From the NCBI RefSeq assembly GCF_009758125.1, contig NZ_WRXO01000009.1, forward strand, positions 287,707-351,706: a stretch of DNA of 64,000 bases, in the 5' to 3' direction. The position numbers were made by a program, and so were the translations under genes. This stretch comes from Chitinophaga oryziterrae. Its GTDB lineage: Bacteria; Bacteroidota; Bacteroidia; Chitinophagales; Chitinophagaceae. Below the pieces are notes generated by a model that made no database searches, was not told the origin of the DNA, and was given only the letters and a program-made list of their open reading frames with translations. Shown piece by piece: positions 1 through 9,800 of this stretch; the first letter of the stretch is position 1; each line of letters opens with the position of its first letter.

Positions 1-1489
1 CAGGCAGGCCCTCTTTGTTATATAAATTAACAGGAGGATTGGAAGCCCAGCCATAACGGACGATCGTTGGTTGTTTGATCTTATCACTGGATACAAGGAT
101 AGTATTGCCTTCAATTATTGCATTCGCCCAAACGAATTGTTTGTCATCTCCGGCAATGGCAAAGCCGGTCAGTATACTATCCCTGCTTTGTAAATTATTT
201 TCATTGAAATACAGACGGACCTTATTGCCCTCTATTTTCATTTTCTGATAAACAGGACCGCTGTAAGCTATTTTCTCTCCATACACTAAAGCCAATGCCT
301 GCAGGGATAATCTCAATCCGATAGCCTGTTTGTTTTTAGGATGGATATCTTCGGGTTTATCCGGATTGGCATTATCGATAGCGACGACCATTCCTGTATG
401 CGGTATACGCAGGTTTTCCAACTGCGCCTGCCTGATTAATACGGTCCCCTTTTCGCTGACAGGTAATAAATCCGGTTTGCCATAGTTGGCCAGTTGTACA
501 TACAAAAAGGGGAAATCTCCTTGTTTCCAGTCTTTACGCCAGTTCGCAATCAGCGTTTCCATTAATGAACGGTAGATTTCAGGTTTGCTGGTATTGGATT
601 CTCCCTGGTACCAGATAGCTCCTTTGATAGTGTAAGGGATCAATGGTGCTACCATTCCATTGTATAACACAGCAGGATTATGCTGATCTTTTTCAGGATC
701 AGGGTTCTTAGGTTCCCGGGGCTGGTCCTTTCCGGCGGCCTTGGCTTCGGCTGCTGCAATCTTCCATTTAGCCAGCGCTTCCCCGTACTTTTTACGAGCG
801 GTGATGCTGGTATCGTAAATGGCTTTTTTACGGGCATAATCATCCAGCAATGCAGGGAATGACTTTAATTCCTTACGGCTGATCCAGGCTTCTGCGGTGC
901 TGGCTCCATAAGCAGTTGTGATTAATCCTATTGGTACTTTTAGTTTTTGTTGTAAGTCGCGGGCAAAGAAATAAGCGGCAGCAGAGAAATGTTTTACGGT
1001 AGCAGGTGTACAGACTTCCCACATACCGGCTACATCTTTTTGTATCGTATCTGTGGGCGTATAGGCAGCATCAAATACGCGGATCTGCGGGTAATTGGCA
1101 GCAGCTACTTCTTCTGCTTCGTGGTATACGCCACACCAGTATCTATCTTCTCTGGCTACTGTCATATCCATGTTAGACTGGCCGGAACAAAGCCATACTT
1201 CTCCCAGCCATATGTCTGTAAGTTGTATAGTGTTTAATACTATCTCATAAGGCCCCCCTGCTTTAGTAGTAGCTAAAGATGATTCCCAGCGTCCATCTTT
1301 GCCGGCGGTAACACTGAGCGTATGTTTTGACCAACTGGCTTTAATTGTAACACGCTCTCCGGGATCTGCCCATCCCCATATCTTTATCTTTGTATTTTGT
1401 TGTAACACCATGTGATCGCCGATCACTGAAGGCAAATGAACTGCTGCAAAAGCATTTGCTGTTAATAGTAATAAAAAGAGAATTTTCAT
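1..1489 (-). CDS. Sialate O-acetylesterase-like SGNH esterase (3' end beyond window)
   Basis: Secreted carbohydrate esterase that probably removes acetyl groups from sugars. About 496 codons are visible and the C-terminus lies beyond base 1. A signal peptide (MKILFLLLLTANAFA) is followed by a beta-rich N-terminal domain. The SGNH block I motif CSGQSNM lies near residue 93, GAIWYQGESN follows in the middle, and a late block with Asp and His (DIHPKNKQAIG) supplies the other catalytic residues. The sequence running off the edge (WASNPPVNLYN) is typical of the family's last third, so little is missing. It is the third gene of an operon, 6 bases after the GH2 stop. In PULs this family often acts on acetylated plant glycans rather than sialic acid, so the true substrate is open. 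Confidence 0.88.
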   Translation of the reverse strand, partial: MKILFLLLLTANAFAAVHLPSVIGDHMVLQQNTKIKIWGWADPGERVTIKASWSKHTLSVTAGKDGRWESSLATTKAGGPYEIVLNTIQLTDIWLGEVWLCSGQSNMDMTVAREDRYWCGVYHEAEEVAAANYPQIRVFDAAYTPTDTIQKDVAGMWEVCTPATVKHFSAAAYFFARDLQQKLKVPIGLITTAYGASTAEAWISRKELKSFPALLDDYARKKAIYDTSITARKKYGEALAKWKIAAAEAKAAGKDQPREPKNPDPEKDQHNPAVLYNGMVAPLIPYTIKGAIWYQGESNTSKPEIYRSLMETLIANWRKDWKQGDFPFLYVQLANYGKPDLLPVSEKGTVLIRQAQLENLRIPHTGMVVAIDNANPDKPEDIHPKNKQAIGLRLSLQALALVYGEKIAYSGPVYQKMKIEGNKVRLYFNENNLQSRDSILTGFAIAGDDKQFVWANAIIEGNTILVSSDKIKQPTIVRYGWASNPPVNLYNKEGLP

Positions 1490-1495
1490 GCGGAA

Positions 1496-4336
1496 TTATT
1501 TCTTGGGTTTTAATTCATCCGGACTATCCTTCGTATACATATTTATCCCCTTGACAGCCCCTGGTATAAACAATGCCTGCACTGTTTCCAATGGCACTTT
1601 CTCCGAAGGATTAAACGCAGATGATCTCATGTACTTCAACAGGCTATAACGCAACTGCTGTGCAACGATCCTGTGTGAAAGATCATTGGTCAGATCAAGG
1701 CTGGTGATCATCAACCGCCCCTTCCCTACTTTCACTTCCATCAGCATAGACAATCGCCGGTTCAGGAACCAGGTATCAATGTTTTGCAACAAAGGTTTAA
1801 CAGCAGCAGGGAATGTTTCAATATTCATCACCTGTGCAGCATTCACCAACTCCCACCACTGATAATTACTATGATCTTCTGTAGGGAAACTATTAAAAAC
1901 AGGATATGCAGGATCACATACAAAACCAAGTGTATGTGGCGGGCGCATCTTAAACCAGGACGTATTCCAGAATACCGGCGTAAAAGACTGGATCACCTCT
2001 TTACCCTGCTGTACTTTTCCTGCTGCCAGCAATAACACCTTCCCACCTGCCTGTAATTGCTGCTGTGCTGAAACATCCAGCGTGTCACAGATATAAATGC
2101 CCGTGGTATCAGGAGATACTGCAGGATATACCCATAACGGCCAGTCATTATGAATACTATCCAAAGTAACTTCCAATTGCAATGCAGTAGCTTCATGAAT
2201 ACCCGACAAAGGCACCTCTATTTTACCCAATGAAATATTCTCTCCCAAAGCAACATCCCTTGCAGGTAATACACCATTGGCGATCACCTCTCCCTGCTTG
2301 TTTCTGATATGCCACTCCGGCCTCACCTGCTGTAAAGGCGCCTGCCCGAAATGCGTGACCACTACATCTGCATGTAATGTGTCCGTATTACTGTACACCA
2401 TTTCAGACATCTTAGCCAGCAACACCGTAGGCGCGCAAAACCGTCTGAATTCAGCGGCTGTTACATATCCCTTCTCATCCCAGAAAGGATCCAGCATACC
2501 TACCAGGGCTGTACCCTGACCAGGATAATCATTCAATGATAATAACTGAAATCCTGCAAGTCCGGGAGTACGCAATGATGCTTCTATCTCTGCTTTATAA
2601 CAAAGCACCTGTAATTTACCGGAAGCCATCAGAAAATCATCTGCCTGTTTACCCATATGATGGTCTTCCAGGTTTTCTTTAAACAGTTCGAAGTTCTTAG
2701 CCCGGAAAACGCCACTGTATTTGTTGATCTCTTTAAAATCGGGGAATACGCACCACTGTCCCATTTCATGTGTTACATAAGGGACCTGCTGCTCTTTGAT
2801 CTTATCATAATAATCGAAAACAGTACCCGGCAGATGCGACCAGCGCAATCCTCTAGGTCCGGATTTCACCATGTAATCATTCTCCGGGACCAAAGGCCAG
2901 CTCATCCCCACAGAGGCACCGGTATACAAACGCCGTGGATCTTTCGCCTTCCAGTAATTGACAAATTTGCCGAGATAAGCCGCCTGTTTACTTCCACGGG
3001 GTTCATTGCCATAAGCCATCATACAAAAAGAAGCATGATTACCGTAAGATGTTACCACGCGATTTGTTTCATCATAGATATACTGATCTACTGGCAATCC
3101 ATCTCCCAGGGAAGTGCCGTGATTAGCCCAACTGGGACCTTCCGCCTGTAAATAAAAGCCGGTTTTATCTGCTGCACTGAAAGCAGCTTCCGGTGGACAC
3201 CAGGAATGGAAACGCATATGATTTAATCCGTAAGACTTTGCAATATTAAAAATGCGCAGCCATTCCTTTTCTTCCATAGGCGGATAACCGGTAAGCGGAA
3301 ATACACAGTTCTCTACAGTACCTCTTAAAAAGACAGGATGCCCGTTTAACACAAAACGTTTTCCATCCGCTTTGAATTCACGCATCCCGAACTGAATGAT
3401 CTTTTCATCCTTTTCACCATGCTCCGGTACAACCGTTACTGTTAGCTGATACAAAGCAGGATCAAACTCATCCCATAACTGAATGTGCTGCCCCATCGGG
3501 TAATTGATCTCTATCAGCCCCGTATCTTTAAAGGCTGTTTCCAGCAGCGCTACATCCTGTATTGTGCCACTGTTAAAGCTATGCGCTTTGAGTTTTATTT
3601 TTCCTGCACGAACAGCCCCTTTAATGCTCACGCTAACCCGTGCCGACTTATGCGCTAAATCAGGATATACCTGCACATCTTCCAGCCATGTCACAGCACC
3701 TGCGCTTAATTGTATTTTTCCTGCTATCCCATTCCAGTTACCCTGCGTATGATCTGTAAGACTATGAGAATCCTGCCCTACATTGATCTCTTTTATCCTG
3801 TTATCGACTCTTACAGAAATAACATGTTTACCCGGAGTCAATAAAGCAGAGAGGTCATATACATGTGCCGTTGTTAAACTGTTCTGTTTACCTGCAGGCT
3901 TATCATCTATCCATACAGTCGTTTCCCAGTGAGGTTTTTCCAATGTAAGCAGTATATGCTTTTGCTGCCAGGTAACAGGGATATTTACCTCCTGCTGATA
4001 CCATGCGGCCCCAACATAATATTTCAGCGGTGTTAACCAGAAAGGGAATTTAAGATTACCCGGCTGACGATATTTCGCCATCTCCGGATTAAAATACCAG
4101 GAGCTGTCATAGATACTGCCGGTCCAGCGTGTATTGATCGTAACATCATTTCCTTTCCCGTTCTCTGTCATAGAACCCGGCAGGTGAACACTACCGGGTA
4201 ATGGCTGTAAGTACCATTTTTCAGAGATACCCACATCTGCAGGATCTTCCTTAAAATGCCAGCTACCTTGCAGGGAAAGTGTATCACCTGCATAAGTTTT
4301 TATAGTGAGTAAGAGGAATACCAGTAATTTCTTCAT
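1496..4336 (-). CDS. Glycoside hydrolase family 2 protein (beta-galactosidase/glucuronidase-like)
   Basis: Secreted or periplasmic exo-beta-glycosidase of the GH2 type, 946 residues with a signal peptide (MKKLLVFLLLTIKTYA). An N-terminal jelly-roll sugar-binding domain comes first (about 20-210; WYQQEVNIP, TTVWIDDKPAGKQ are typical), then an immunoglobulin-like domain, a TIM barrel (about 320-640) and extra beta domains. The acid/base is likely Glu445 in AYGNEPRG and the nucleophile Glu524 in VTHEMGQW, the usual GH2 arrangement. It is the middle gene of the GH31-GH2-esterase operon; only one base separates its start from the GH31 stop, suggesting coupling. The exact sugar cannot be read from sequence; beta-galactosidase, beta-glucuronidase and beta-mannosidase are all possible. 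Confidence 0.85.
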   Translation of the reverse strand: MKKLLVFLLLTIKTYAGDTLSLQGSWHFKEDPADVGISEKWYLQPLPGSVHLPGSMTENGKGNDVTINTRWTGSIYDSSWYFNPEMAKYRQPGNLKFPFWLTPLKYYVGAAWYQQEVNIPVTWQQKHILLTLEKPHWETTVWIDDKPAGKQNSLTTAHVYDLSALLTPGKHVISVRVDNRIKEINVGQDSHSLTDHTQGNWNGIAGKIQLSAGAVTWLEDVQVYPDLAHKSARVSVSIKGAVRAGKIKLKAHSFNSGTIQDVALLETAFKDTGLIEINYPMGQHIQLWDEFDPALYQLTVTVVPEHGEKDEKIIQFGMREFKADGKRFVLNGHPVFLRGTVENCVFPLTGYPPMEEKEWLRIFNIAKSYGLNHMRFHSWCPPEAAFSAADKTGFYLQAEGPSWANHGTSLGDGLPVDQYIYDETNRVVTSYGNHASFCMMAYGNEPRGSKQAAYLGKFVNYWKAKDPRRLYTGASVGMSWPLVPENDYMVKSGPRGLRWSHLPGTVFDYYDKIKEQQVPYVTHEMGQWCVFPDFKEINKYSGVFRAKNFELFKENLEDHHMGKQADDFLMASGKLQVLCYKAEIEASLRTPGLAGFQLLSLNDYPGQGTALVGMLDPFWDEKGYVTAAEFRRFCAPTVLLAKMSEMVYSNTDTLHADVVVTHFGQAPLQQVRPEWHIRNKQGEVIANGVLPARDVALGENISLGKIEVPLSGIHEATALQLEVTLDSIHNDWPLWVYPAVSPDTTGIYICDTLDVSAQQQLQAGGKVLLLAAGKVQQGKEVIQSFTPVFWNTSWFKMRPPHTLGFVCDPAYPVFNSFPTEDHSNYQWWELVNAAQVMNIETFPAAVKPLLQNIDTWFLNRRLSMLMEVKVGKGRLMITSLDLTNDLSHRIVAQQLRYSLLKYMRSSAFNPSEKVPLETVQALFIPGAVKGINMYTKDSPDELKPKK

Positions 4337-4337
4337 G

Positions 4338-6614
4338 TCAGTTTATTTCTATCGTACTTTCTTTATCAGCAGGGATATCATTGATATACAAACATTTTGT
4401 CTGTTCATCATATTGCCAGTTAGGCTGAATCACAGGCTTTGCCGTATGAATCTTTAACGTAAATGTTTTTACTGATGAACGATATTTCCCTACCGGTGCG
4501 GCTATATGAATCTTTCCATTCGTATCGCAGGTGATTTCCGTAAGTGCATATTCTCCCTGCTGATAACCCATACTTTTTCCGTCATCTGTATATAGATTAT
4601 AATGGCCATCAGCAGATGGATAAATATCCAGTGTGATCTTCTCTTTCTTCAACTGCCCCACATACTGTTGTACCTGTTGAGTGGGGATGATGCTGCCTGC
4701 TTTTATATAAATGGGCAGTTTATCCAACGGGGACAGTGCATTCACATACCTGCGTCCCTCATAGATTTCCCCTGTCCAGTAATCAATCCATTTCCCGGCA
4801 GGCAGATATACGACCCTGGTAACAGCGCCTTTCTGTGTAACCGGGCATACCATGATACTGCTGCCTAATAAATACTGGTCCGTGATATTATAAACATTAG
4901 GATCATCCTGGTATTCCAGTACCAGCGCCCGCATCAGCGGTGTACCTGTCCGATACATTTCATAAGCATTGGAATATAAATAAGGCAACAGGCTGTAACG
5001 TAGTTCATCGTACTTCTTAAAATTATCCAGGGCTTCTTTCCCATAATGCCAGGGTTCTTTATACCCGGGATGATCCATACCGAACACCATTGCTACAGGG
5101 CTTAACATCCCAAACTGGCACCAGCGGATGTACAACTCAGGGTCTGCGGGGTGTTCAAATCCGCCCATGCAATGCGCCCAGTAACCCACACCGGACAAAC
5201 CGATATTCAATCCCGCTTTGATAACCGGTTCGAAGTACTGCCATTCACTTGGCCAGTCGCCCGCAAAAATGAAAGGGAAACGCTGGATACCTGCATATCC
5301 TTCGCGGGTCTGGTTTATACCACGCAGGTGGTTGTACGCAGCGAACTTCTCATACGCTGCTTTCGCATAAGCCACCGGGAATATATTATGCAGGCGTTGT
5401 GCTTCCGGTCCGGAAGGCCCTGTCTTATTACTCTCATTAGCCAGTGCGCCAAACGCACTGCCTTCATCTGTTTTAAAGAATTTAGCACCAATGCCTGCTA
5501 CTTTAATAGCAGCATGTGCCCACCACCAGTTTACGGCAGTTGTATCAAAGAAGTTCACGAACTCTCCCGGATTATCCTTTTCCGGGTAAGTATAGCCCAA
5601 AGCGGCTGCGCTGTCCAGCAAACGGAAACGGTTGCCATTATCCAGCCGTGGACGGATATGCAGTCCTACCATATTAAAATGCATGGCATACAGGCTGTCG
5701 AACATCCCTTTGGGATTATGAAAGGTCTCCCTCCATTCAAAGGAGGTAGCCCCTTTGCCTCCATTCTTACCAAACAGGCGCCAGGTAGAATCCAGGAACA
5801 GGATATCGACAGGAATGCCCATCTCACGGAAACGGCGGGCCAGTTCCAGTACATAAGCAACAGAAGTGGACTGCTCATATCCCCAGGTACCGCCACTGTA
5901 AGTACCTGCATGCAGGCCAAACGCAAATTCGGGCAGCAGCGGAGAGCGCCCTGTTAATGAAGTATACTGTTCGAGAATGGCATTAAAGCGGGGGCCATAA
6001 ATGAAATAATAATCCAAAGGACCTTCGGCAGCGCTGAAACTATATTCATCCGCTTTGGTACTCCCCATGTCCCAGGAAGAAGCGTAAGATGTATGCAGGA
6101 AGATGCCATATCCTTTGGTACTCATGAAAAACGGGACCGGACTGTAATTAGCGGCCAGGACATTATAAGCCCCTACGGCATGCGGTGTACCAGTCCCCCT
6201 GCCTACATTCAGGGCTACCTTTTTTCCCCGCTGGTCCAGGAAGTCCATCCTTTCCCCAAAACCAAAAAAATGCTCATCAGGTTGCAGTTGTTTATGACAA
6301 CTGCTATTTTCTGCTGATAATAAGCGCCCGTCAACACTGTAAACATCAATATTCAAGGATGGCTTGTGTATCACCACCTTTAAGGCGCTCGTTTGCAGAC
6401 TTACCTGTTTATCCTCCTCAATAATTTTAACCTCCACCGAATCCCAGTTATAACGGGTTACCATCCAGGGTTCGTTCACGGCATTTTTCTCACTCACCCT
6501 GAACATATAAGGTGTACAGAATTCCAGGCGAAGGCCGGAAATCTGATAAGATTGTTGCGCATGTACATTAAATGAAACTATAATAAACAATAATAGTAAA
6601 GCAGACCTGATCAT
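4338..6614 (-). CDS. Glycoside hydrolase family 31 (alpha-xylosidase/alpha-glucosidase-like)
   Basis: Retaining alpha-glycosidase of family GH31, 758 residues with a signal peptide ending VHAQQ. An N-terminal beta-sandwich (about 25-215) precedes the TIM barrel (about 225-560). The nucleophile is probably Asp383 in FFKTDEGSAF and the acid/base Asp453 in FAGDWPSEW. The stretch from GMLSPVAMVFG to LRYSLLPYLYSNAYEMYRTG and the C-terminal VYLPAGKWIDYWTGE are family hallmarks. It is the first gene of the minus-strand operon and is read from a good Bacteroidota promoter 25 bases upstream. Next to a GH2 enzyme and an acetylesterase, an alpha-xylosidase role on xyloglucan-like oligosaccharides is attractive, but alpha-glucosidase or alpha-galactosidase activity is not excluded. 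Confidence 0.9.
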   Translation of the reverse strand: MIRSALLLLFIIVSFNVHAQQSYQISGLRLEFCTPYMFRVSEKNAVNEPWMVTRYNWDSVEVKIIEEDKQVSLQTSALKVVIHKPSLNIDVYSVDGRLLSAENSSCHKQLQPDEHFFGFGERMDFLDQRGKKVALNVGRGTGTPHAVGAYNVLAANYSPVPFFMSTKGYGIFLHTSYASSWDMGSTKADEYSFSAAEGPLDYYFIYGPRFNAILEQYTSLTGRSPLLPEFAFGLHAGTYSGGTWGYEQSTSVAYVLELARRFREMGIPVDILFLDSTWRLFGKNGGKGATSFEWRETFHNPKGMFDSLYAMHFNMVGLHIRPRLDNGNRFRLLDSAAALGYTYPEKDNPGEFVNFFDTTAVNWWWAHAAIKVAGIGAKFFKTDEGSAFGALANESNKTGPSGPEAQRLHNIFPVAYAKAAYEKFAAYNHLRGINQTREGYAGIQRFPFIFAGDWPSEWQYFEPVIKAGLNIGLSGVGYWAHCMGGFEHPADPELYIRWCQFGMLSPVAMVFGMDHPGYKEPWHYGKEALDNFKKYDELRYSLLPYLYSNAYEMYRTGTPLMRALVLEYQDDPNVYNITDQYLLGSSIMVCPVTQKGAVTRVVYLPAGKWIDYWTGEIYEGRRYVNALSPLDKLPIYIKAGSIIPTQQVQQYVGQLKKEKITLDIYPSADGHYNLYTDDGKSMGYQQGEYALTEITCDTNGKIHIAAPVGKYRSSVKTFTLKIHTAKPVIQPNWQYDEQTKCLYINDIPADKESTIEIN

Positions 6615-6638
6615 AAACGTGGTTATCTGTTAGATATT

Positions 6639-6669
6639 CAAAAGTATTGCTCCATCCCTGTTATTACAA
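6639..6669 (-). promoter_or_regulatory. Promoter of the GH31-GH2-esterase operon
   Basis: On the minus strand TACTTTTG (6646-6639) fits the Bacteroidota -7 consensus TAnnTTTG. A TTG at 6669-6667 lies 20 bases upstream of it, the normal spacing for the -33 element. The -7 box ends 25 bases before the GH31 start codon. This is a sequence match only. Confidence 0.65.
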
Positions 6670-6677
6670 TGGAGGAT

Positions 6678-6742
6678 TGTAAAAATGCCTGTAAAAATGT
6701 AACCGGAACATGGAAAAATTGACAAATCACTGGAAAAACGTG
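6678..6742. repeat. Four direct repeats TGkAAAAA, likely HTCS operator
   Basis: Copies start at 6678 (TGTAAAAATGCC), 6690 (TGTAAAAATGTA), 6711 (TGGAAAAATTGA) and 6731 (TGGAAAAACGTG). The steps are 12, 21 and 20 bases, so three of them sit near two helical turns apart. They lie directly upstream of the -33 element of the GH31 promoter, where an AraC-type activator would bind, and between the GH31 operon and the HTCS gene. Binding by the HTCS is inferred. Confidence 0.45.
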
Positions 6743-6867
6743 CAGGGTAGTGTACATATGACACTATAGGAAGGACTTCTCATTCTATTTATTTATATTG
6801 CTGATAGACAAGAATGAATACTTTATAAATTCCATCCGGTATCCACAGGCCGGCAAAGAGAAACGTT

Positions 6868-9800
6868 ATGCGACTGCACCAATGGCTACTTAACTGCCTG
6901 CTGTTTTTGGCAGGGCATTCCTATGCACTGGCTCCTTCCGATCCTGACAATATCCGTCTGGAACAACTGACCACTCACGAAGGACTTTCCCAGAATACCG
7001 TACGCTGCCTTTTACAGGATAAAAAGGGCTTTATATGGATAGGCACCCTCAACGGGCTTAACCGCTATGATGGGCGTAAATTCATCGTTTACCGGCCCAA
7101 TGGCATCAGTGATAACAGGATCAGGGAACTCCATGAAGATAAACGGGGACTCATATGGGTTAAAACAGCGGAAGGCAGGTTCCATTGCTTTGATCCTGAA
7201 AAAGAAACTTTCCTGGAATATCAGCCCGATTCCCTGGTAAAAAATTATGATCACTTCTTTGAGGCTTCCAACGGCGACATCTGGTTATACGGTAAGGCAG
7301 GTGGCTGTCTGCATATTCAGAAACAGCAAAAGCACTTCATCACCCATACCTATAACAAACAGGTTAACTTTATATTTGAAGATAAAGGTATCTGGATAGG
7401 TACCACCAACGGTTTATTCCGTTTGGATAACGGAATGTTAGCTGATGCAGGCAAAGGCAACTACATACAAGCTATCAGAGATCAGCAACAGGTATATTTC
7501 ATCACCCGGCAAAATGGTATATTCACGCTTGGCGGACAACATTTTGTAACGCCTGAACATATTACAAATGCAGCACTGCTGCCCAATTCACGCCTTTTAT
7601 TGGGTACACAGCAATCCGGTGTGTATATAGCAGATCTTTTATCCGGACAAACATCCTCTCTGTTAAAAGATGAAATTACTGGTCATATCGATATTATCAC
7701 GGACCAGGAAAAAGGTATCTGGATCAATAACCATACAGGCATTGTCTGGTATTACGATGCGGCCATACAAAAGACCACACGTCTGGAACTGATACCTGCT
7801 GCTGTAATACGTTTGATAGATGATTGCCGTTATGCTTTCTCCGCAGATAATAAACATCATACATGGATCTCTACTTATGGAGGAGGTTTATATTGCTTTG
7901 ATAAAATAAGCGGCAATTTGCAGCACTTCTCTTCTACTCCTGATAAAAGTACCGGGTTAAGCTCAAACTATTTACTCAGCATATTACAAGACCGCTCCGG
8001 ATTGATATGGGTGGGCGCGGAACATACCGGGCTGAATAAAATTGTTCCCCAGTCGCTCAATGTAACACATATATTTCCTGAAGAGGAATCCGCCGGCAGA
8101 TACACCATCAACAGTATTAAAACTATCTATGAAGACAGCTATAACCGTATCTGGGTAAGTACCCGCAACGGGACCTTATACCTGTATAATAACAAACTGG
8201 AAAAGATCCGCTCACTGGAACATCTCCTCCCCGGTCAATGCTCTAATATCTATTGTATTACAGAAGATGCAAAAGGATATCTGTGGATAGGCACCAAAGG
8301 GAATGGATTATACATTGTTCACCGCGATTCACTACAGCAATCGGCCAGGCATTTTGAACTGCCGCCGGGAGATACCAGCAGCAATTCAAACCGGCTGGTA
8401 TACACCATTATGCAGGACAAACAACAACGCATGTGGATAGGCACCTTTGGCAGCGGCCTGCACATGGCTGTTTACAAAGGCGGCAACAATATCTCCTTCC
8501 GGCAATTCTTCAACAGCAATGAAACACCCGTGTATATACGCTGCCTGCTACAGGACAAAGACAACCGTATATGGGCAGGTACCAATAATGGTTTGCTGGT
8601 CTTTGATCCGGAAGCCTTGCTGAGAAGTAACGCTGCTTTCACTACTTATAGCCCGGGCAATGAAATTAAGACCCTCTGTGAAGATCATAAGGGACGTATC
8701 TGGATAGGCACTACCGGTGGTGGTTTCAGCCGTTTTATGCCTAAAAGGAAAAACTTCCGGACGTATACCACACAACAGGGGCTCTCTCATGATATCGTAA
8801 ACGGTATGCTGGAAGATTTACAGGGAAATCTATGGATCAGTACAGAAAATGGTCTGACCCGTTTTAATCCTGAGAAAAGTACTTTCGAAATCTTTTACTT
8901 TGCCAATAACACACTGGGCAATCTTTTTTCCGAAGCCTCCTGTTTCCGTACACACAACGGACAACTGTTAATGGGTAGTTTAAATGGCTTTTACGGCTTC
9001 TATCCGGAACAGTTGAAGACAGTAAGCCCGGATGCCCCGGTGATCCTTACAGGGTTTAATATCGCCGGCAATCAACGGGTAAATGCTACAGGGGAGATTA
9101 CACTGGAACCCGGACAAAAAATATTCAGCATTGAGTTTGCTTCTCTGGCATATAAAAATCCACAACAGAATAAATATACTTACATACTGAATAATTATGA
9201 AGACGAATGGAATACACCATCCAGTTATAACATCGCTACTTACAGGAATCTTCCTCCCGGGAAATACACATTCCGGGTAAGAGGTACCAATGATGATGGT
9301 ACCTGGAGTAAACAGGAAGCCAGCATACACATTACCGTGCTCCCGCCCTTCTGGCGCTCTAACCTGGCCATAGGATTATATTTATTAGTGTTGATGGCAC
9401 TGATCCTGGGCATCCGTTATATCACCAAACGTATTTCCCGTTTACAACATGCTGTTGAACTGGAACAACAATTAACAGAATACAAACTCAACTTCTTTAC
9501 CAATATCTCTCACGAATTCCGTACGCCTCTGTCGCTGATCATGAGCGCCATGGAAAGTATGGCGCCTGGTAAACACCTGCATATGATGCAGAAGCATGTC
9601 ACGTATCTCATGCGACTGGCAGATCAGCTCCTGGACTTCCGCAAAATCCAGCACAAGCGTATGTTGTTACGTGTACAACAAACGGATGTCATTGCTTTTC
9701 TGAAAGATATCTGTGATGGCTTCACAGAGCAGGCTGCACAAAAACAGATCTCCCTTCAGTTCCATAGCAACGTGCCGTCGCATTGTATGCTGGCAGATAT

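Noticed and set aside
5151..5957. 268-codon plus-strand open frame antisense to the GH31 gene
   Set aside because: The GH31 catalytic residues are encoded on the minus strand here; the antisense product has no signal, motif or ribosome-binding site.
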